A stretch of 64,000 bases of DNA from Maridesulfovibrio ferrireducens (GCF_900101105.1 NZ_FNGA01000001.1:558001-622000); one strand, 5' to 3'. Shown: positions 1-8,941, numbered from the stretch's first letter. Notes: generated from the sequence alone by a model not told the origin. Translations and numbers: made by a program.

Positions 1-149
1 CCCATATCTTCTTCAGCTAAATTAACAAGAGTTCTATCGTTATCGTCTATGAAATAGCACCTCTTCAAAGGAGAAGGTATTTTCGCCTTTCCAAGAACAG
101 CTATCTCGGTATTTAATAATTCTTTCTTTTCGGTCGAGTTTTTTGCCAC
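1..149 (-). CDS. partial protein, N-terminus only, function unknown
   Basis: An open frame runs from a GTG at 147-149 to the left edge without a stop, giving about 49 residues. It starts MAKNSTEKKE and contains a KIPSPLKRCYFIDD stretch. The start is supported by a strong GGAGGAG ribosome binding site 7 bases upstream. It lies 48 bases after the stop of the beta-propeller gene on the same strand, so it is probably the next gene of the same operon. An overlapping frame that stops at 40 is a shadow of this gene. No family is recognised from the N-terminus alone. Confidence 0.6.
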   Translation of the reverse strand, partial: MAKNSTEKKELLNTEIAVLGKAKIPSPLKRCYFIDDNDRTLVNLAEEDM

Positions 150-197
150 TTTTAAACTCCTCCGGACTAACTGTCCGGCCTCCAGTAATAGGTGAGG

Positions 198-1583
198 TTA
201 CCGTATTTCGCCCTGAATCAGGGGGGTCCAAATTGCGGGCTGATCTGCCAGAATACTTTCTCTGACTGGCAGTTCCATAGGGTGAGGAATTCTATCAACT
301 ACATCCCCTGCCTGCTGCCACCATAAATAAAAACCCTTTCCTTCAATATGTCGGCAATAAAGCTTTTGAGCTCCTTTTTGACACACAAGATCATATAAAC
401 GAAACAAAGCTTTTCCGGCCTTATAAACTCCGTTTTTAGGAGATATAAATTTCCAGTCAGATGTCTTTATTTCCGAAAACTCTTTTCCGTCTAAGGCGCT
501 ATAGTAACGAGTTTTAGAGTCAAGGTCACGAACTCTGAACAATTTTTCCTTTGCAGAGTAAGAAACAATAAACAAGGGCCTTCCGAAATGCTCAGCAACT
601 TTCCAACGATCTACCCCGGTAGAATAAACAAGTGATCCTTCTTTTTCGTAAATCCAGGAAGAAGATTCCTTCAAGGCCTCTGATTTTTTAACCAAATCAC
701 GCTTGCGAAGATCCCAGTAAACTTCTTTACCGTCATCACGGCGCAGACAGACAACATATCCAGACATCCTCACCGAAGCAAAAGGGCCTCCGGCTACTTC
801 ATCAGAATTAATACGGGACAAATTCTTCATGCCCCACATAACAATTTTACCTGAAGCTTCAACAGCAACTAAAATTCCCTGCCCCGGTGTATATCCAAGG
901 AAAAGAGGAGTTCCTTCCAGCACGGACATTTCTTTTAAAGGGCCGTTTGAAGGGCCGCTCAAAAGTGCATTAAAACTATCTATCAATCCCAGCCAGTCGC
1001 CTGTGCGTGAAATGGCCATCATTTTAACAGGGCCATGCTCAACGGGAATATCTCCCGGTATTCTGGAACAGGTTTTCAAATCGTAAATAAAGAGATTATC
1101 CCCTTTGCTATCCGTCGCGGCTAAAACAGGACTTCCCGGCGCATATGCGACAAGTGCTGCCCCTTTTCCAGAAGGCAGTCTCAATTTTTTGCAGGGATAG
1201 CTGCTCCAAAGCCGGATAGAACCGTCATAAAGAGCCGCGGCAAGACCTTCCTCCGTACCGGAATAAGAAGAGACCCCTCCGGCAATAATAGGAATAGCTT
1301 TTTCCCTTGTGACTGAAATATACATATTGTCCGCAAGCGCTTCAAACGGAGGAGTATACAATTTTCCTGTGCTGACATATTTCTTGCCCAGCAACTCGGA
1401 AACATACTTTTTCAAGGATTTAACTGTTCCCTTACGCAACTGAGGAGGAACATCTATATAGGTTTGCCCGACTCTCTCTTTAGAATTTGCAGAGCTTTGT
1501 GCGTCGGATGAAACCGGAGCACTTATCAATATCAGAACAAATAAAAAAATAATAATCTGAACCTGTGAAAATCTGAGGATCAT
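198..1583 (-). CDS. secreted WD40-like beta-propeller protein
   Basis: A 461-residue protein with a cleavable-type signal peptide (residues 1-29, hydrophobic core IIIFLFVLILI, then a SSDAQS region), so it should act in the periplasm or outer envelope. The middle has degenerate WD-like blades, for example DGSIRLWSS and NLFIYDLKTC, separated by about 40 residues. No catalytic motif is visible. Its ATG overlaps the stop of the upstream DUF1992 gene as ATGA (1580-1583), which indicates translational coupling. It sits at the tail of the mla-type operon, but a role in lipid transport is only inferred from position. Exact blade count cannot be judged by eye. Confidence 0.7.
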   Translation of the reverse strand: MILRFSQVQIIIFLFVLILISAPVSSDAQSSANSKERVGQTYIDVPPQLRKGTVKSLKKYVSELLGKKYVSTGKLYTPPFEALADNMYISVTREKAIPIIAGGVSSYSGTEEGLAAALYDGSIRLWSSYPCKKLRLPSGKGAALVAYAPGSPVLAATDSKGDNLFIYDLKTCSRIPGDIPVEHGPVKMMAISRTGDWLGLIDSFNALLSGPSNGPLKEMSVLEGTPLFLGYTPGQGILVAVEASGKIVMWGMKNLSRINSDEVAGGPFASVRMSGYVVCLRRDDGKEVYWDLRKRDLVKKSEALKESSSWIYEKEGSLVYSTGVDRWKVAEHFGRPLFIVSYSAKEKLFRVRDLDSKTRYYSALDGKEFSEIKTSDWKFISPKNGVYKAGKALFRLYDLVCQKGAQKLYCRHIEGKGFYLWWQQAGDVVDRIPHPMELPVRESILADQPAIWTPLIQGEIR

Positions 1584-1978
1584 CCCTTTTTTTCCTTGAA
1601 TTTATTGCTGCTCAGGGTCATCCGTTCGACGATATTCTGGTAATATGTATCTTCAGTGTCGATTGAAATTTTCTGCCCGCGCATTTTTTTTATTTTCCCG
1701 AAAAGAACATTTACTTTCTGCATCTGGCAATAGCGCTCTTTTTCTTCCTCCATGCTTTCAAGCAGGTCAAGAGCTGAATAAATATCCTTTCGAAGTTGCA
1801 TTTCCGGCGGAAGATAGCCGGCATTTTTCAAAGCTTTATATGCCATTCGCAACTCAGATGGAATCATTGAATCATCTTCAAGTTTCAAAGGCTTTCCGCT
1901 ACATGGAAGATTTTTAAACTCTCCCTTTCTCTCTGATTCTTTAATCTTCGCCTCGGCAAGAGCCGCAATAAAAAACAT
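1580..1978 (-). CDS. DUF1992 (DnaJ homologue subfamily C member 28-like) protein
   Basis: 132 residues. The N-terminal half carries the DUF1992 signature: AEAKIKESERKGEF, then LPCSGKPLKLED and the GYLPPEMQLRKDI stretch (about residues 8-65). The C-terminal half is basic and helical. The family occurs in bacteria and as the C-terminal part of eukaryotic DNAJC28, but no J domain is present here and no biochemical role is established. It lies 14 bases after the auxiliary lipoprotein gene and overlaps the start of the beta-propeller gene, so all are probably co-transcribed. Confidence 0.85.
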   Translation of the reverse strand: MFFIAALAEAKIKESERKGEFKNLPCSGKPLKLEDDSMIPSELRMAYKALKNAGYLPPEMQLRKDIYSALDLLESMEEEKERYCQMQKVNVLFGKIKKMRGQKISIDTEDTYYQNIVERMTLSSNKFKEKKG

Positions 1979-1992
1979 TACAGGCCGCCCTC

Positions 1993-2607
1993 CTAGGGGT
2001 TGGCTTCTTCACTGTACCCGTCAATCCATGTCGCCGTCTGAGCCAGAATAGACTCTAAAGCTGTTCCGGCGGCGTTCGCAATGGCTCGACCTGTCAAACT
2101 TTTAACCGGAACCGAGGCCTCTATCAGCTTCCTTGCAAGCAACCGCTTGCCTGCGCCGTCCCATAAAGAATACCTGACAGCACCCTTAAAAATATTTCCT
2201 CCACTGCGCTGCACTTCAAAAGCCATAACCACGCCTGAAAGAATCAATGCGCGTTCAGCACCGGGTCGATACGGAGCAACGACTTCGTAATTCTTCATAC
2301 AGCTAAGAGCCGTACCTGTTTTAATATCAAATATTTCAGCAGGTGTTCCTTCCCAGCTCCATCTGTAATCGGGAGTCAGCACCGGACCATTTGCAAGAAT
2401 AACCGTTTCGCGGTCTAGAGCAGGAAGACTCGTAAATCTCTTCACCGCCACGGCTGGCAAGTCAGGTCTCACTTCTTCGCAAACTGTTTTAAGCTCAGCG
2501 TTTGAACCGACCCGTAAATAAGAACTCTCCACAGATTTTCCGCCAATACAACCGGCAGCAAATAGAACAACAACCAGTAAGGATATGCTTAAAATATTTT
2601 TTATCAT
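1993..2607 (-). CDS. ABC-type transport auxiliary lipoprotein (PqiC/Mla-associated type)
   Basis: 204 residues with a lipoprotein signal peptide and lipobox ending in Cys20 (LFAAGC), so it is predicted to be lipid-anchored on the periplasmic side. The rest matches the pattern of the ABC-type transport auxiliary lipoprotein component: a short beta strand SSYLRVG, then a paired-domain fold ending in a helix with TALESIL. In PqiC-type systems such a protein is an outer-membrane partner of the MCE protein. Its ATG overlaps the mlaD stop as ATGA (2604-2607), which strongly ties it to the Mla-type transporter. Confidence 0.8.
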   Translation of the reverse strand: MIKNILSISLLVVVLFAAGCIGGKSVESSYLRVGSNAELKTVCEEVRPDLPAVAVKRFTSLPALDRETVILANGPVLTPDYRWSWEGTPAEIFDIKTGTALSCMKNYEVVAPYRPGAERALILSGVVMAFEVQRSGGNIFKGAVRYSLWDGAGKRLLARKLIEASVPVKSLTGRAIANAAGTALESILAQTATWIDGYSEEANP

Positions 2608-3563
2608 TTTCCGGCTCCTTCAGGAGGATTGAGAACCTGCCACGGACGTTCCCGAAGCGATCTGGCCAACCTGTTCATTTCTCGAGAAAGTCTGTTTACA
2701 TTTAAAAGAATAATTTCAATTTCTTCCTGATCATATTCTAGATTTTTGCGAAGATCTGATGTCAGTCCGTCAACGCCATCCGCCACTCTCGTGACTTCAC
2801 CGTTCATGCTCTGCAAAGTGTTTTTCATATCTCCTTCAAGAGATTGAAGGACCTTTTCGACCTTTTGCAAAGTGTCGGAAATTTCAACTGTGATATCCCC
2901 AAGATTTTTTGTTCCCGATTCTATCCCTGTGGAAGCTGTTCGAGAAAGCTTAACCCACTCTTTTTGGAATGAAACCAACGTAGCGTTAGTTTGCGCAAGT
3001 ACATCAGGAGCAATTTTTAAACTTTTTTCAAGGTTTGCCCTGTTCTCACCGGAGAAAAGAGCCTGAAGGCCTTCTGCGGCCTTTTCCAGCTTTGGAGCAA
3101 CGGCAGCAACTGCTTTGCCTATTTCAGCAGCAACATCATTCATACTTAAAGTCACTGCAACTGGAATCATTGCTCCGGGCGCAAGTTTAGGCCCCGGATC
3201 ACGTTCAAGTTCCAAAAGAATATAATTATCACCCACAAGTCCTTTCTGAGTGATTGTTGCAACAGTGCCTTCATAAAGTGCAAAATCCCTGTCCACATTA
3301 ATAACCACAGAAATACGGCCCGGATTCTGCTCATCAATTTCTATGATTCCAACCTTACCGACACTAAGACCCGCATATTTTACAGGCCTGCCGGAAGTAA
3401 GATCTTTCACATTACGGAATGAAATATTGTAAGTGGAATAATCAGCGAAGAAATCATGACCGCCGAGAAAAACAATAAATAACCCCAACACAGCTAACCC
3501 GCCTAAGGCGGCTAAACTTGCTTTAATAATATCTGTCTTTGAACTGCGCGGATTGAGTACCAT
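2604..3563 (-). CDS. mlaD: MlaD/MCE domain substrate-binding protein of a lipid ABC transporter
   Basis: 319 residues. One N-terminal membrane segment (about 14-33) is followed by an MCE domain (about 38-120; it includes FRNVKDLTSGRPVKYAGLSV and a DNYILLEL strand) and a long helical C-terminus with repeated TLQK/SLEGDM segments. MCE proteins form hexameric rings in the periplasm that carry phospholipids between membranes. It is much longer than E. coli MlaD (about 180 residues) because of the C-terminal helices, which could form a channel or coiled coil. It lies directly downstream of mlaF. A GGGGGA ribosome binding site precedes the ATG. Confidence 0.9.
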   Translation of the reverse strand: MVLNPRSSKTDIIKASLAALGGLAVLGLFIVFLGGHDFFADYSTYNISFRNVKDLTSGRPVKYAGLSVGKVGIIEIDEQNPGRISVVINVDRDFALYEGTVATITQKGLVGDNYILLELERDPGPKLAPGAMIPVAVTLSMNDVAAEIGKAVAAVAPKLEKAAEGLQALFSGENRANLEKSLKIAPDVLAQTNATLVSFQKEWVKLSRTASTGIESGTKNLGDITVEISDTLQKVEKVLQSLEGDMKNTLQSMNGEVTRVADGVDGLTSDLRKNLEYDQEEIEIILLNVNRLSREMNRLARSLRERPWQVLNPPEGAGK

Positions 3564-3579
3564 TTTTATCCCCCAAAAA

Positions 3580-4389
3580 TCATAATCTACTTCTAAACTT
3601 TACTGATCTTGCCATTGAATTATCTATTATAGTCGGCCGTCTTTCCAGAAAATCAATCAGATACTCATCGTCCGAATCTCTAAGGCCATCCAGATCACCC
3701 TGATATAAACATCTGCCCTGATGCAGCACCACAACATGGTCCGCAATATTAAACAAGCTGTCGAGATCATGCGTAACAACTACAGTCGTAACATTAAATG
3801 TCTCTTTAAGTTTCAAAATTAATTGATCAAGATCGGCCGCTGTGATCGGATCAAGTCCCGATGAAGGCTCATCACACAACAAAGTTGTCGGGTCCATGAC
3901 CATTGCTCGAGCAAGCCCTGCTCTTTTTCTCATTCCGCCGGAAAGCTGGTTAGGGAAATAATGTGTAAACTCACCAAGCCCAACCATTCTAAGCTTCATA
4001 TTTACAACTTCCTCGATAATTACATCCGGAAGCTCCGTATGCTCTTGAAGAGGCAAAGCCACATTTTCACCCAAAGTGAGAGACCCGAGCATTGCCCCGT
4101 CCTGAAAAAGGACACCCATGCGAGTTCGGATAAGTCTTAACTCATCTTCATCTTTCAATTTGGTGAGGTTTGTTTCACCAAGGAATATTTCGCCTGAAAC
4201 TGGAACATTCAAACCTAAAATATGTCTCAGTAATGTCGACTTGCCACATCCTGAACCGCCAAGAATTACGCTGATCTTACCTGCCGGAAGTACGGCATTA
4301 AGATTCGCCATCAGCACTTTTCCCGGATACCCGAGGCTGAGTTCTTTTAATGTTATGTCTTGTGCAAGTCTTGATACTTTCATGATCAC
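3580..4389 (-). CDS. mlaF: ABC transporter ATP-binding protein MlaF
   Basis: 269 residues. Walker A is GGSGCGKST (44-52), the signature is LSGGMRKRA (about 148), and Walker B is LLCDEPSSGLD (about 170), followed by the switch His in VVTHDLDSL. The LSGGMxKR signature is characteristic of MlaF/MKL-type ATPases that drive MCE lipid transporters. The called GTG start (4387-4389) immediately follows the mlaE stop TAA; an ATG two codons later (4381-4383) is an alternative. The C-terminal tail beyond about residue 235 is longer than the core ABC fold and is the region that contacts MlaB in E. coli. Confidence 0.95.
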   Translation of the reverse strand: MIMKVSRLAQDITLKELSLGYPGKVLMANLNAVLPAGKISVILGGSGCGKSTLLRHILGLNVPVSGEIFLGETNLTKLKDEDELRLIRTRMGVLFQDGAMLGSLTLGENVALPLQEHTELPDVIIEEVVNMKLRMVGLGEFTHYFPNQLSGGMRKRAGLARAMVMDPTTLLCDEPSSGLDPITAADLDQLILKLKETFNVTTVVVTHDLDSLFNIADHVVVLHQGRCLYQGDLDGLRDSDDEYLIDFLERRPTIIDNSMARSVKFRSRL

Positions 4390-5139
4390 TTAACGAAAAA
4401 GAAAATTCAGTGTTGTAAAAAATAGGTCTAACAAAATAATCATAAATATTGATATAACTACAGAATTTGTGGTTTTACGCCCTACATCAACCGCTCCTTC
4501 CCGAGCTAAGAACCCCTGCCAGCACCCGATCACAGTAATTGCAACGGCAAAGCCTCCGCTTTTGACCAATCCGGCAAAGACATCCCGTAACTTCAAAAAT
4601 TCCACTGTGTTATTGAAATATGTAACTTCGTTTATCCCGAGAGCAACAGAGGAGAAAATGCCGCCTGAAACAATTCCTACAAAATCAGCCCAGACTGTAA
4701 GACAGGGGACCATAATGAGCATGGCTATCAATTTGGGAACGACAAGAAAACGAACAGGTTCGATACCCATTACTTCAAGAGCATCGATCTCTTCAGATAT
4801 CTGCATAGTGGCAATTTCGGCAGTAAAAGCGGCACCGGATCGCCCGGTGATAATAATCGCTGTGAGCAACGGCCCTAACTCGTTGATAATCGTAAGCCCG
4901 ACAAGGCTGGCAACATAACTGACAGCCCCGACTTTCTCCAACTGCTGTGCTGCCTGCAAGGCCAGAATAATACCTGTACAGCCGGCAATAACACTGACGA
5001 TAGGTATTGAGTCGGCCCCGACGCTGGCGAGATCTTTGTAGAGTTTTTTACGATAGAAAGATTTTTTAGGACCGGGTTTCAGGCGCAGGCATCCCAAAAG
5101 TCGGGAAATCATCCATGCCAGAACCTGCAATCCTTTCAT
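4390..5139 (-). CDS. mlaE: MlaE-family ABC transporter permease
   Basis: 249 residues with about five to six membrane segments. The family motif is present around VVSVIAGCTGIILALQAAQQL and in GRSGAAFTAEIATMQISEEIDALEVMGI, the loop that couples to the ATPase. It is the inner-membrane permease of the lipid transporter formed with the downstream mlaF and mlaD products. It follows the STAS gene by 52 bases, with a GGAG site about 9 bases before the ATG. The extended N-terminus (WMISRLLGCL) contains an amphipathic or interfacial helix typical of the family. Confidence 0.93.
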   Translation of the reverse strand: MKGLQVLAWMISRLLGCLRLKPGPKKSFYRKKLYKDLASVGADSIPIVSVIAGCTGIILALQAAQQLEKVGAVSYVASLVGLTIINELGPLLTAIIITGRSGAAFTAEIATMQISEEIDALEVMGIEPVRFLVVPKLIAMLIMVPCLTVWADFVGIVSGGIFSSVALGINEVTYFNNTVEFLKLRDVFAGLVKSGGFAVAITVIGCWQGFLAREGAVDVGRKTTNSVVISIFMIILLDLFFTTLNFLFR

Positions 5140-5191
5140 AACCTTTGACTCCGTTTGAAAATATCAACTTTTCATGAAGCAAACGCCTTAA

Positions 5192-5500
5192 CTATTCCAT
5201 ACCAAATAATGATTTAACCTGAGTAAGATGCAAAAGTTTATCAACCTGTTCCGTAACGGAAATGATCACAACAGTTCGATCTTTTAGTGTCAGCATTCTT
5301 CGCAGCTCAATCAAAGAAGCAAGGCCGGAGCTGTCCAGATATTCCAACTCAGAAAGATCAACCCGCACTTCTCCCGATGAGATTTCAATAAATTTATGCA
5401 ACTCTTCACGAAGAGCCGGAGTTCCTGTAAAATCAATTTCCCCGCTGATTTTAATCAGAGCTTCTTCGGCACTAACATCTAGTTTCCAACCAAAACTCAT
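5192..5500 (-). CDS. STAS domain protein (anti-sigma antagonist-like or MlaB-like)
   Basis: 102 residues forming a single STAS domain. The phosphoacceptor loop LEYLDSSGLASL is intact; the serine aligns with Ser58 of SpoIIAA by eye. I place the start at the ATG at 5498-5500, because AAGGAG lies 5 bases upstream; the ATG two codons earlier sits against the ribosome binding site. It lies between a PP2C phosphatase and mlaE on the same strand. Two readings are possible: an RsbV-type antagonist dephosphorylated by the adjacent phosphatase, or the MlaB subunit that binds MlaF. The intact serine favours phospho-regulation, but the operon favours a transporter role. Confidence 0.85.
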   Translation of the reverse strand: MSFGWKLDVSAEEALIKISGEIDFTGTPALREELHKFIEISSGEVRVDLSELEYLDSSGLASLIELRRMLTLKDRTVVIISVTEQVDKLLHLTQVKSLFGME

Positions 5501-5527
5501 AGACATCTCCTTAATAAAAATGACCCA

Positions 5528-6790
5528 TCAAGATTTATATATTTCAACAACGGTTGTATCATCATTCGGCGGAGTTTTTCCTCTCCATCTGGAAACAGCT
5601 TTAAGTAAAGATTTACCTAAAGGAGGTTTTCCCTCGATTTTCAAGGCTTCCGCCAGACGCTCTGTTCCGAAAAAATCTTTGTCTTTATTCCGGGCTTCAT
5701 CAACCCCGTCTGTGACGACTATCAAGGACTGTCCTTTTTCAAGAGAAATCTCAGCTAAACCGAACTCCCCGTCATCCAGAATTCCGACAGGAAGTCCAAG
5801 AGGCCTGTCCATTTCTTTTACTTCACCGTCTGCAACAAGCAACGGAGCGGGATGACCGGCAACGCAATAACTACATTTACCCGTTTCAGGATAGAAACGA
5901 ACAAGCACCATTGTAGCAAAAACTTCGCCGCCCATAAATTCAAAGGCAGCTTTATTAATCTCTGTCATCATTTCGTTCGGAGACAGCTCTTTAACCGCCG
6001 CAGCCCTGATTCGTGTCCATAACGCAGACATGATCAGCGCAGCAGGAAGTCCTTTTCCAGAAACATCCGCAACATAAACATACCAGCTTCCATCTGAATT
6101 GGGTATAAAATCATATAAATCACCGCCGACAAAATGTGCCGGGACGGAATTTCCCCAAATATGATTGCCACCGGTAAGTTCAGGAGTTTTAGGATTGAAT
6201 TGTTTCTGAATTCGGGAGGCAGCCTCAAGCTGTGTTTCAAATTTTTGTTGATTGAGCCTCTGAATCATCAGCTCAGAGCGTACCAGAGCAACTCCGGCCA
6301 AATGCCCAAAACTCTCAAGAAGCTCCTGATCTTCGATATTAAAGCAATCTTTGGAACTTGAGTTTAAAACTTGAACAACGCCTTGAAGTTCACCTTTATG
6401 AATTATAGGCACACATAATATACAGCGAGTTTCAAAACCTGTTTTTTTATCCGCGTCGCGAGAAAAACGAGCATCATTTTGAGCATCGACGACATTTAAA
6501 GACTTCTTATGCAGAGCCACCCACCCGGCAATACCTTTACCAAGCGGCAACTCAATACGAGTTTTTAAAATATCCATACTCATTTCGCTCAACACATCAT
6601 TCATAGCCAAAGCAAATTCGAGAACATTTTTCTCTTTATTATAGAGCAGAATAGAAGAGGCTTCAGCTCCGGTGACATCTTGTGCCAACCTTAAGAGTTG
6701 AGGCAACAAATCGACCAGCGATTCAATGCTCGCCAGCACTTCGTTTGCTTGAATCAATTTTTTTAATCTACGGGCTTGGCTACTCACCAC
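5528..6790 (-). CDS. GAF domain PP2C-type (RsbU/SpoIIE) serine phosphatase
   Basis: 420 residues. A GAF domain covers about 20-170 (ASSILLYN, GKGIAGWVALH, CILCVPI), then a short linker and a PPM/SpoIIE phosphatase domain (about 210-418). Metal-binding motifs are visible: GGDLYDF, VADVSGKGLPAAL, VVTDGVDEARN and the terminal DDTTVVEI. The usual role is dephosphorylating a STAS antagonist in response to a GAF-sensed signal, and a STAS gene follows 27 bases downstream. Two tandem GTG codons (6785-6790) follow a GGGAGAGG site, so either may be the start. No kinase partner of the HATPase (RsbW) type is in the window. Confidence 0.9.
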   Translation of the reverse strand: MVSSQARRLKKLIQANEVLASIESLVDLLPQLLRLAQDVTGAEASSILLYNKEKNVLEFALAMNDVLSEMSMDILKTRIELPLGKGIAGWVALHKKSLNVVDAQNDARFSRDADKKTGFETRCILCVPIIHKGELQGVVQVLNSSSKDCFNIEDQELLESFGHLAGVALVRSELMIQRLNQQKFETQLEAASRIQKQFNPKTPELTGGNHIWGNSVPAHFVGGDLYDFIPNSDGSWYVYVADVSGKGLPAALIMSALWTRIRAAAVKELSPNEMMTEINKAAFEFMGGEVFATMVLVRFYPETGKCSYCVAGHPAPLLVADGEVKEMDRPLGLPVGILDDGEFGLAEISLEKGQSLIVVTDGVDEARNKDKDFFGTERLAEALKIEGKPPLGKSLLKAVSRWRGKTPPNDDTTVVEIYKS

Positions 6791-6907
6791 CCTCTCCCTA
6801 TTTACTTTCGACCAAGAATAATGCCCGATTCGTCAAAATTTAACTCTTCGGTTTCATTTAAGCTTTTACTGTATACTATTTCAACATAATTTAAAATTAC
6901 TTCTAAG

Positions 6908-7918
6908 TTATTCACTCCAAGCTGTAACTTTCGGCTTAGACCAGTTACGTACAGCTTCTGCGAGTTCCTCAACAGTAGCAGTCGCCGCACCGACCTGACC
7001 GACAACGATGCCGGCAGCATAGTTTGCAAGCACAGCGGAGGTAAGCGGATCAAGCCCCGCAGCAAGTCCCAATCCCAAAGTTGCGATAACGGTATCGCCT
7101 GCCCCGGTTACATCAAAAACTTTTTGCGCAAAAGTCGGAACATGTTTAACCACATCACGCGATTCAAAAAGAGCCATACCGTCACCACCGAGAGTGATGA
7201 GCAGATGAGTTGGATCAAGCCGATCAAACAGCTTTCTGCCCGCTTCAAGGACATCTTCTTTGCTTTTGATCACCATACCTGCGCCTTCACCTGCTTCTTT
7301 GGCATTAGGCGTAAGAAGATTGACGCCTTTATAATGATCATAGTTAACGGTCTTGGGGTCAACCAAAACATGCGGTTTATGGCTTTTCACTTTAAGTAAA
7401 GCCCAGAATCTATCAAAAAAGTTCTGAGACAGGGTCCCTTTCCCGTAATCAGACAATATTACAACACTGTAATCGCAAATTTCATTATCTAGAAATGAGA
7501 ACAGCTGATCCATATGATAGACTGAAAATTCATCTGTTTTCTCTCTATCAACTCTGACCATCTGCTGATTATGAGCCATTACCCGTGTTTTCTTTGTGGT
7601 AGGACGATCCTCAGATTCGAACAAACTACATGAAATGCCTGAATCAAGGCAGAGTTTGTTGAAAACATGCCCCTCTGCATCCGCTCCTATGAAACCAGTC
7701 AAATGAGGATCACCGCCCAGCGCGACTATATTTCGAGCCACGTTTCCAGCTCCGCCCAGAAGATACTTTTCCTCAGTAACCTGAACAACGGGAACCGGAG
7801 CTTCAGGCGAAATGCGATCCACGGAACCAATCACGTAATGATCAAGCATCACGTCACCAACAATCAACACCTTCTGCCCTTTCAGTTTGGGCAATACGCT
7901 TAAAATTGTTTTATCCAT
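6908..7918 (-). CDS. rfaE1: D-glycero-beta-D-manno-heptose-7-phosphate kinase (RfaE domain I)
   Basis: 336 residues of the PfkB/ribokinase fold. The N-terminus has VLIVGDVMLDHY and ISPEAPVPV, followed by GGAGNVARNI; the C-terminal FDVTGAGDTV holds the catalytic Asp and anion hole. These match the kinase half of RfaE/HldE, which phosphorylates heptose 7-phosphate at C1 in ADP-heptose synthesis for the LPS inner core. The nucleotidyltransferase domain is absent, so a separate rfaE2 (hldC) is expected elsewhere. The gene lies 45 bases downstream of parB. Confidence 0.9.
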   Translation of the reverse strand: MDKTILSVLPKLKGQKVLIVGDVMLDHYVIGSVDRISPEAPVPVVQVTEEKYLLGGAGNVARNIVALGGDPHLTGFIGADAEGHVFNKLCLDSGISCSLFESEDRPTTKKTRVMAHNQQMVRVDREKTDEFSVYHMDQLFSFLDNEICDYSVVILSDYGKGTLSQNFFDRFWALLKVKSHKPHVLVDPKTVNYDHYKGVNLLTPNAKEAGEGAGMVIKSKEDVLEAGRKLFDRLDPTHLLITLGGDGMALFESRDVVKHVPTFAQKVFDVTGAGDTVIATLGLGLAAGLDPLTSAVLANYAAGIVVGQVGAATATVEELAEAVRNWSKPKVTAWSE

Positions 7919-7963
7919 ATCTTAAAAATATCCTTATATATCTTAATCTGACATCAAGCGGAG

Positions 7964-8878
7964 TTACACTTCAAGCAGTGCCAGAATCTTTTCAAGCTCT
8001 GCTTCTGACGAATATTTAATCGTCAGATTTCCTTTATCTAAAGATCCGCTGAATGACACTTTTGTTCCCAAAGAATCTTCCAGACGGGCTTTTACATTTG
8101 CCAGTTCTGCGTCAATTTGTTTTGGCTCTTTCTTCGTGCGGCTGGCAGATTTAGCGACGACAGGTACTTCACCTTTCGGCAGAGATCCATGTTCTTTAAA
8201 AAAAGAAACAGAACTTTCAGCCTGTCTGACAGATAAGCCATCCGAAAGAACCGTTTTAAATAATTCTGTGCGGGCATCATCATCTGCAATTGCTATCAGG
8301 GCACGACCATGTCCTGCTGAAATATCACCCTTTCCAATAGCGCTCTGAATCGGTTCGGCAAGAGTCAATAGCCTCATAGAGTTTGAAAGAGTCGATCGGC
8401 TTTTACCAACCTGCCCCGCAAGCTGTTCCTGACTTAGTCCAAACCTCGTGATCAGTTCTTGAAAACCCTTAGCTTCTTCAATTGGATTCAAATCTTCACG
8501 CTGTAGATTTTCAATCAAAGCAATCGCCATACTCTCAAGGTCTGTCATTTCTTTTACAAGCACAGGAATCTCAGTCAAACCAGCCAGCTTAGAAGCTCTT
8601 AAACGACGTTCTCCAGCTACCAGTTCAAAGGAGTCTCTGCGTCCTGCAATTGAACGGACCAAAACAGGCTGTATTACACCTTTTGCTTTTATTGATTCTG
8701 CAAGATCCTTTAAAGCCTCGGGAGCAAACTCCTTGCGCGGCTGATTGGGATTTGCAATAATTTTATCTATATCTATCTGCCGGGCATCTACAGATGTAGA
8801 GTTGCCCTGGGCATCAAGTTTTGATCCACCAAGTAGTGCGTCGAGTCCTCGTCCGAGTCCTCCGGTTGCGCCTGCCAT
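7964..8878 (-). CDS. parB: chromosome partitioning protein ParB
   Basis: 304 residues. The N-terminal GLGRGLDALLGG motif (7-18) is the ParA-interacting segment. The ParB/Srx CTPase domain follows (about 35-130) with NPNQPRKEF and the GERRLRASKLAG box, then the HTH region that reads parS (about 150-190; LSQEQLAGQVGKSRSTLSN), and a C-terminal dimerisation domain after a Lys-rich linker. It is a DNA-clamp CTPase that loads at parS. Unusually, parA is not adjacent: a plus-strand gene lies between them. Confidence 0.96.
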   Translation of the reverse strand: MAGATGGLGRGLDALLGGSKLDAQGNSTSVDARQIDIDKIIANPNQPRKEFAPEALKDLAESIKAKGVIQPVLVRSIAGRRDSFELVAGERRLRASKLAGLTEIPVLVKEMTDLESMAIALIENLQREDLNPIEEAKGFQELITRFGLSQEQLAGQVGKSRSTLSNSMRLLTLAEPIQSAIGKGDISAGHGRALIAIADDDARTELFKTVLSDGLSVRQAESSVSFFKEHGSLPKGEVPVVAKSASRTKKEPKQIDAELANVKARLEDSLGTKVSFSGSLDKGNLTIKYSSEAELEKILALLEV

Positions 8879-8941
8879 GGTTTTCTCCTTCTTTTTATGA
8901 ATTTACGCCTTCCGAAGGGAAAATTCGATATATTATTTCCT

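Noticed and set aside
6802-7065. A minus-strand 87-residue frame overlapping the end of rfaE1
   Set aside because: Most of it runs inside rfaE1. The only non-overlapping part is about 35 codons after the rfaE1 stop, with a start too close to any ribosome binding site and no recognisable sequence.
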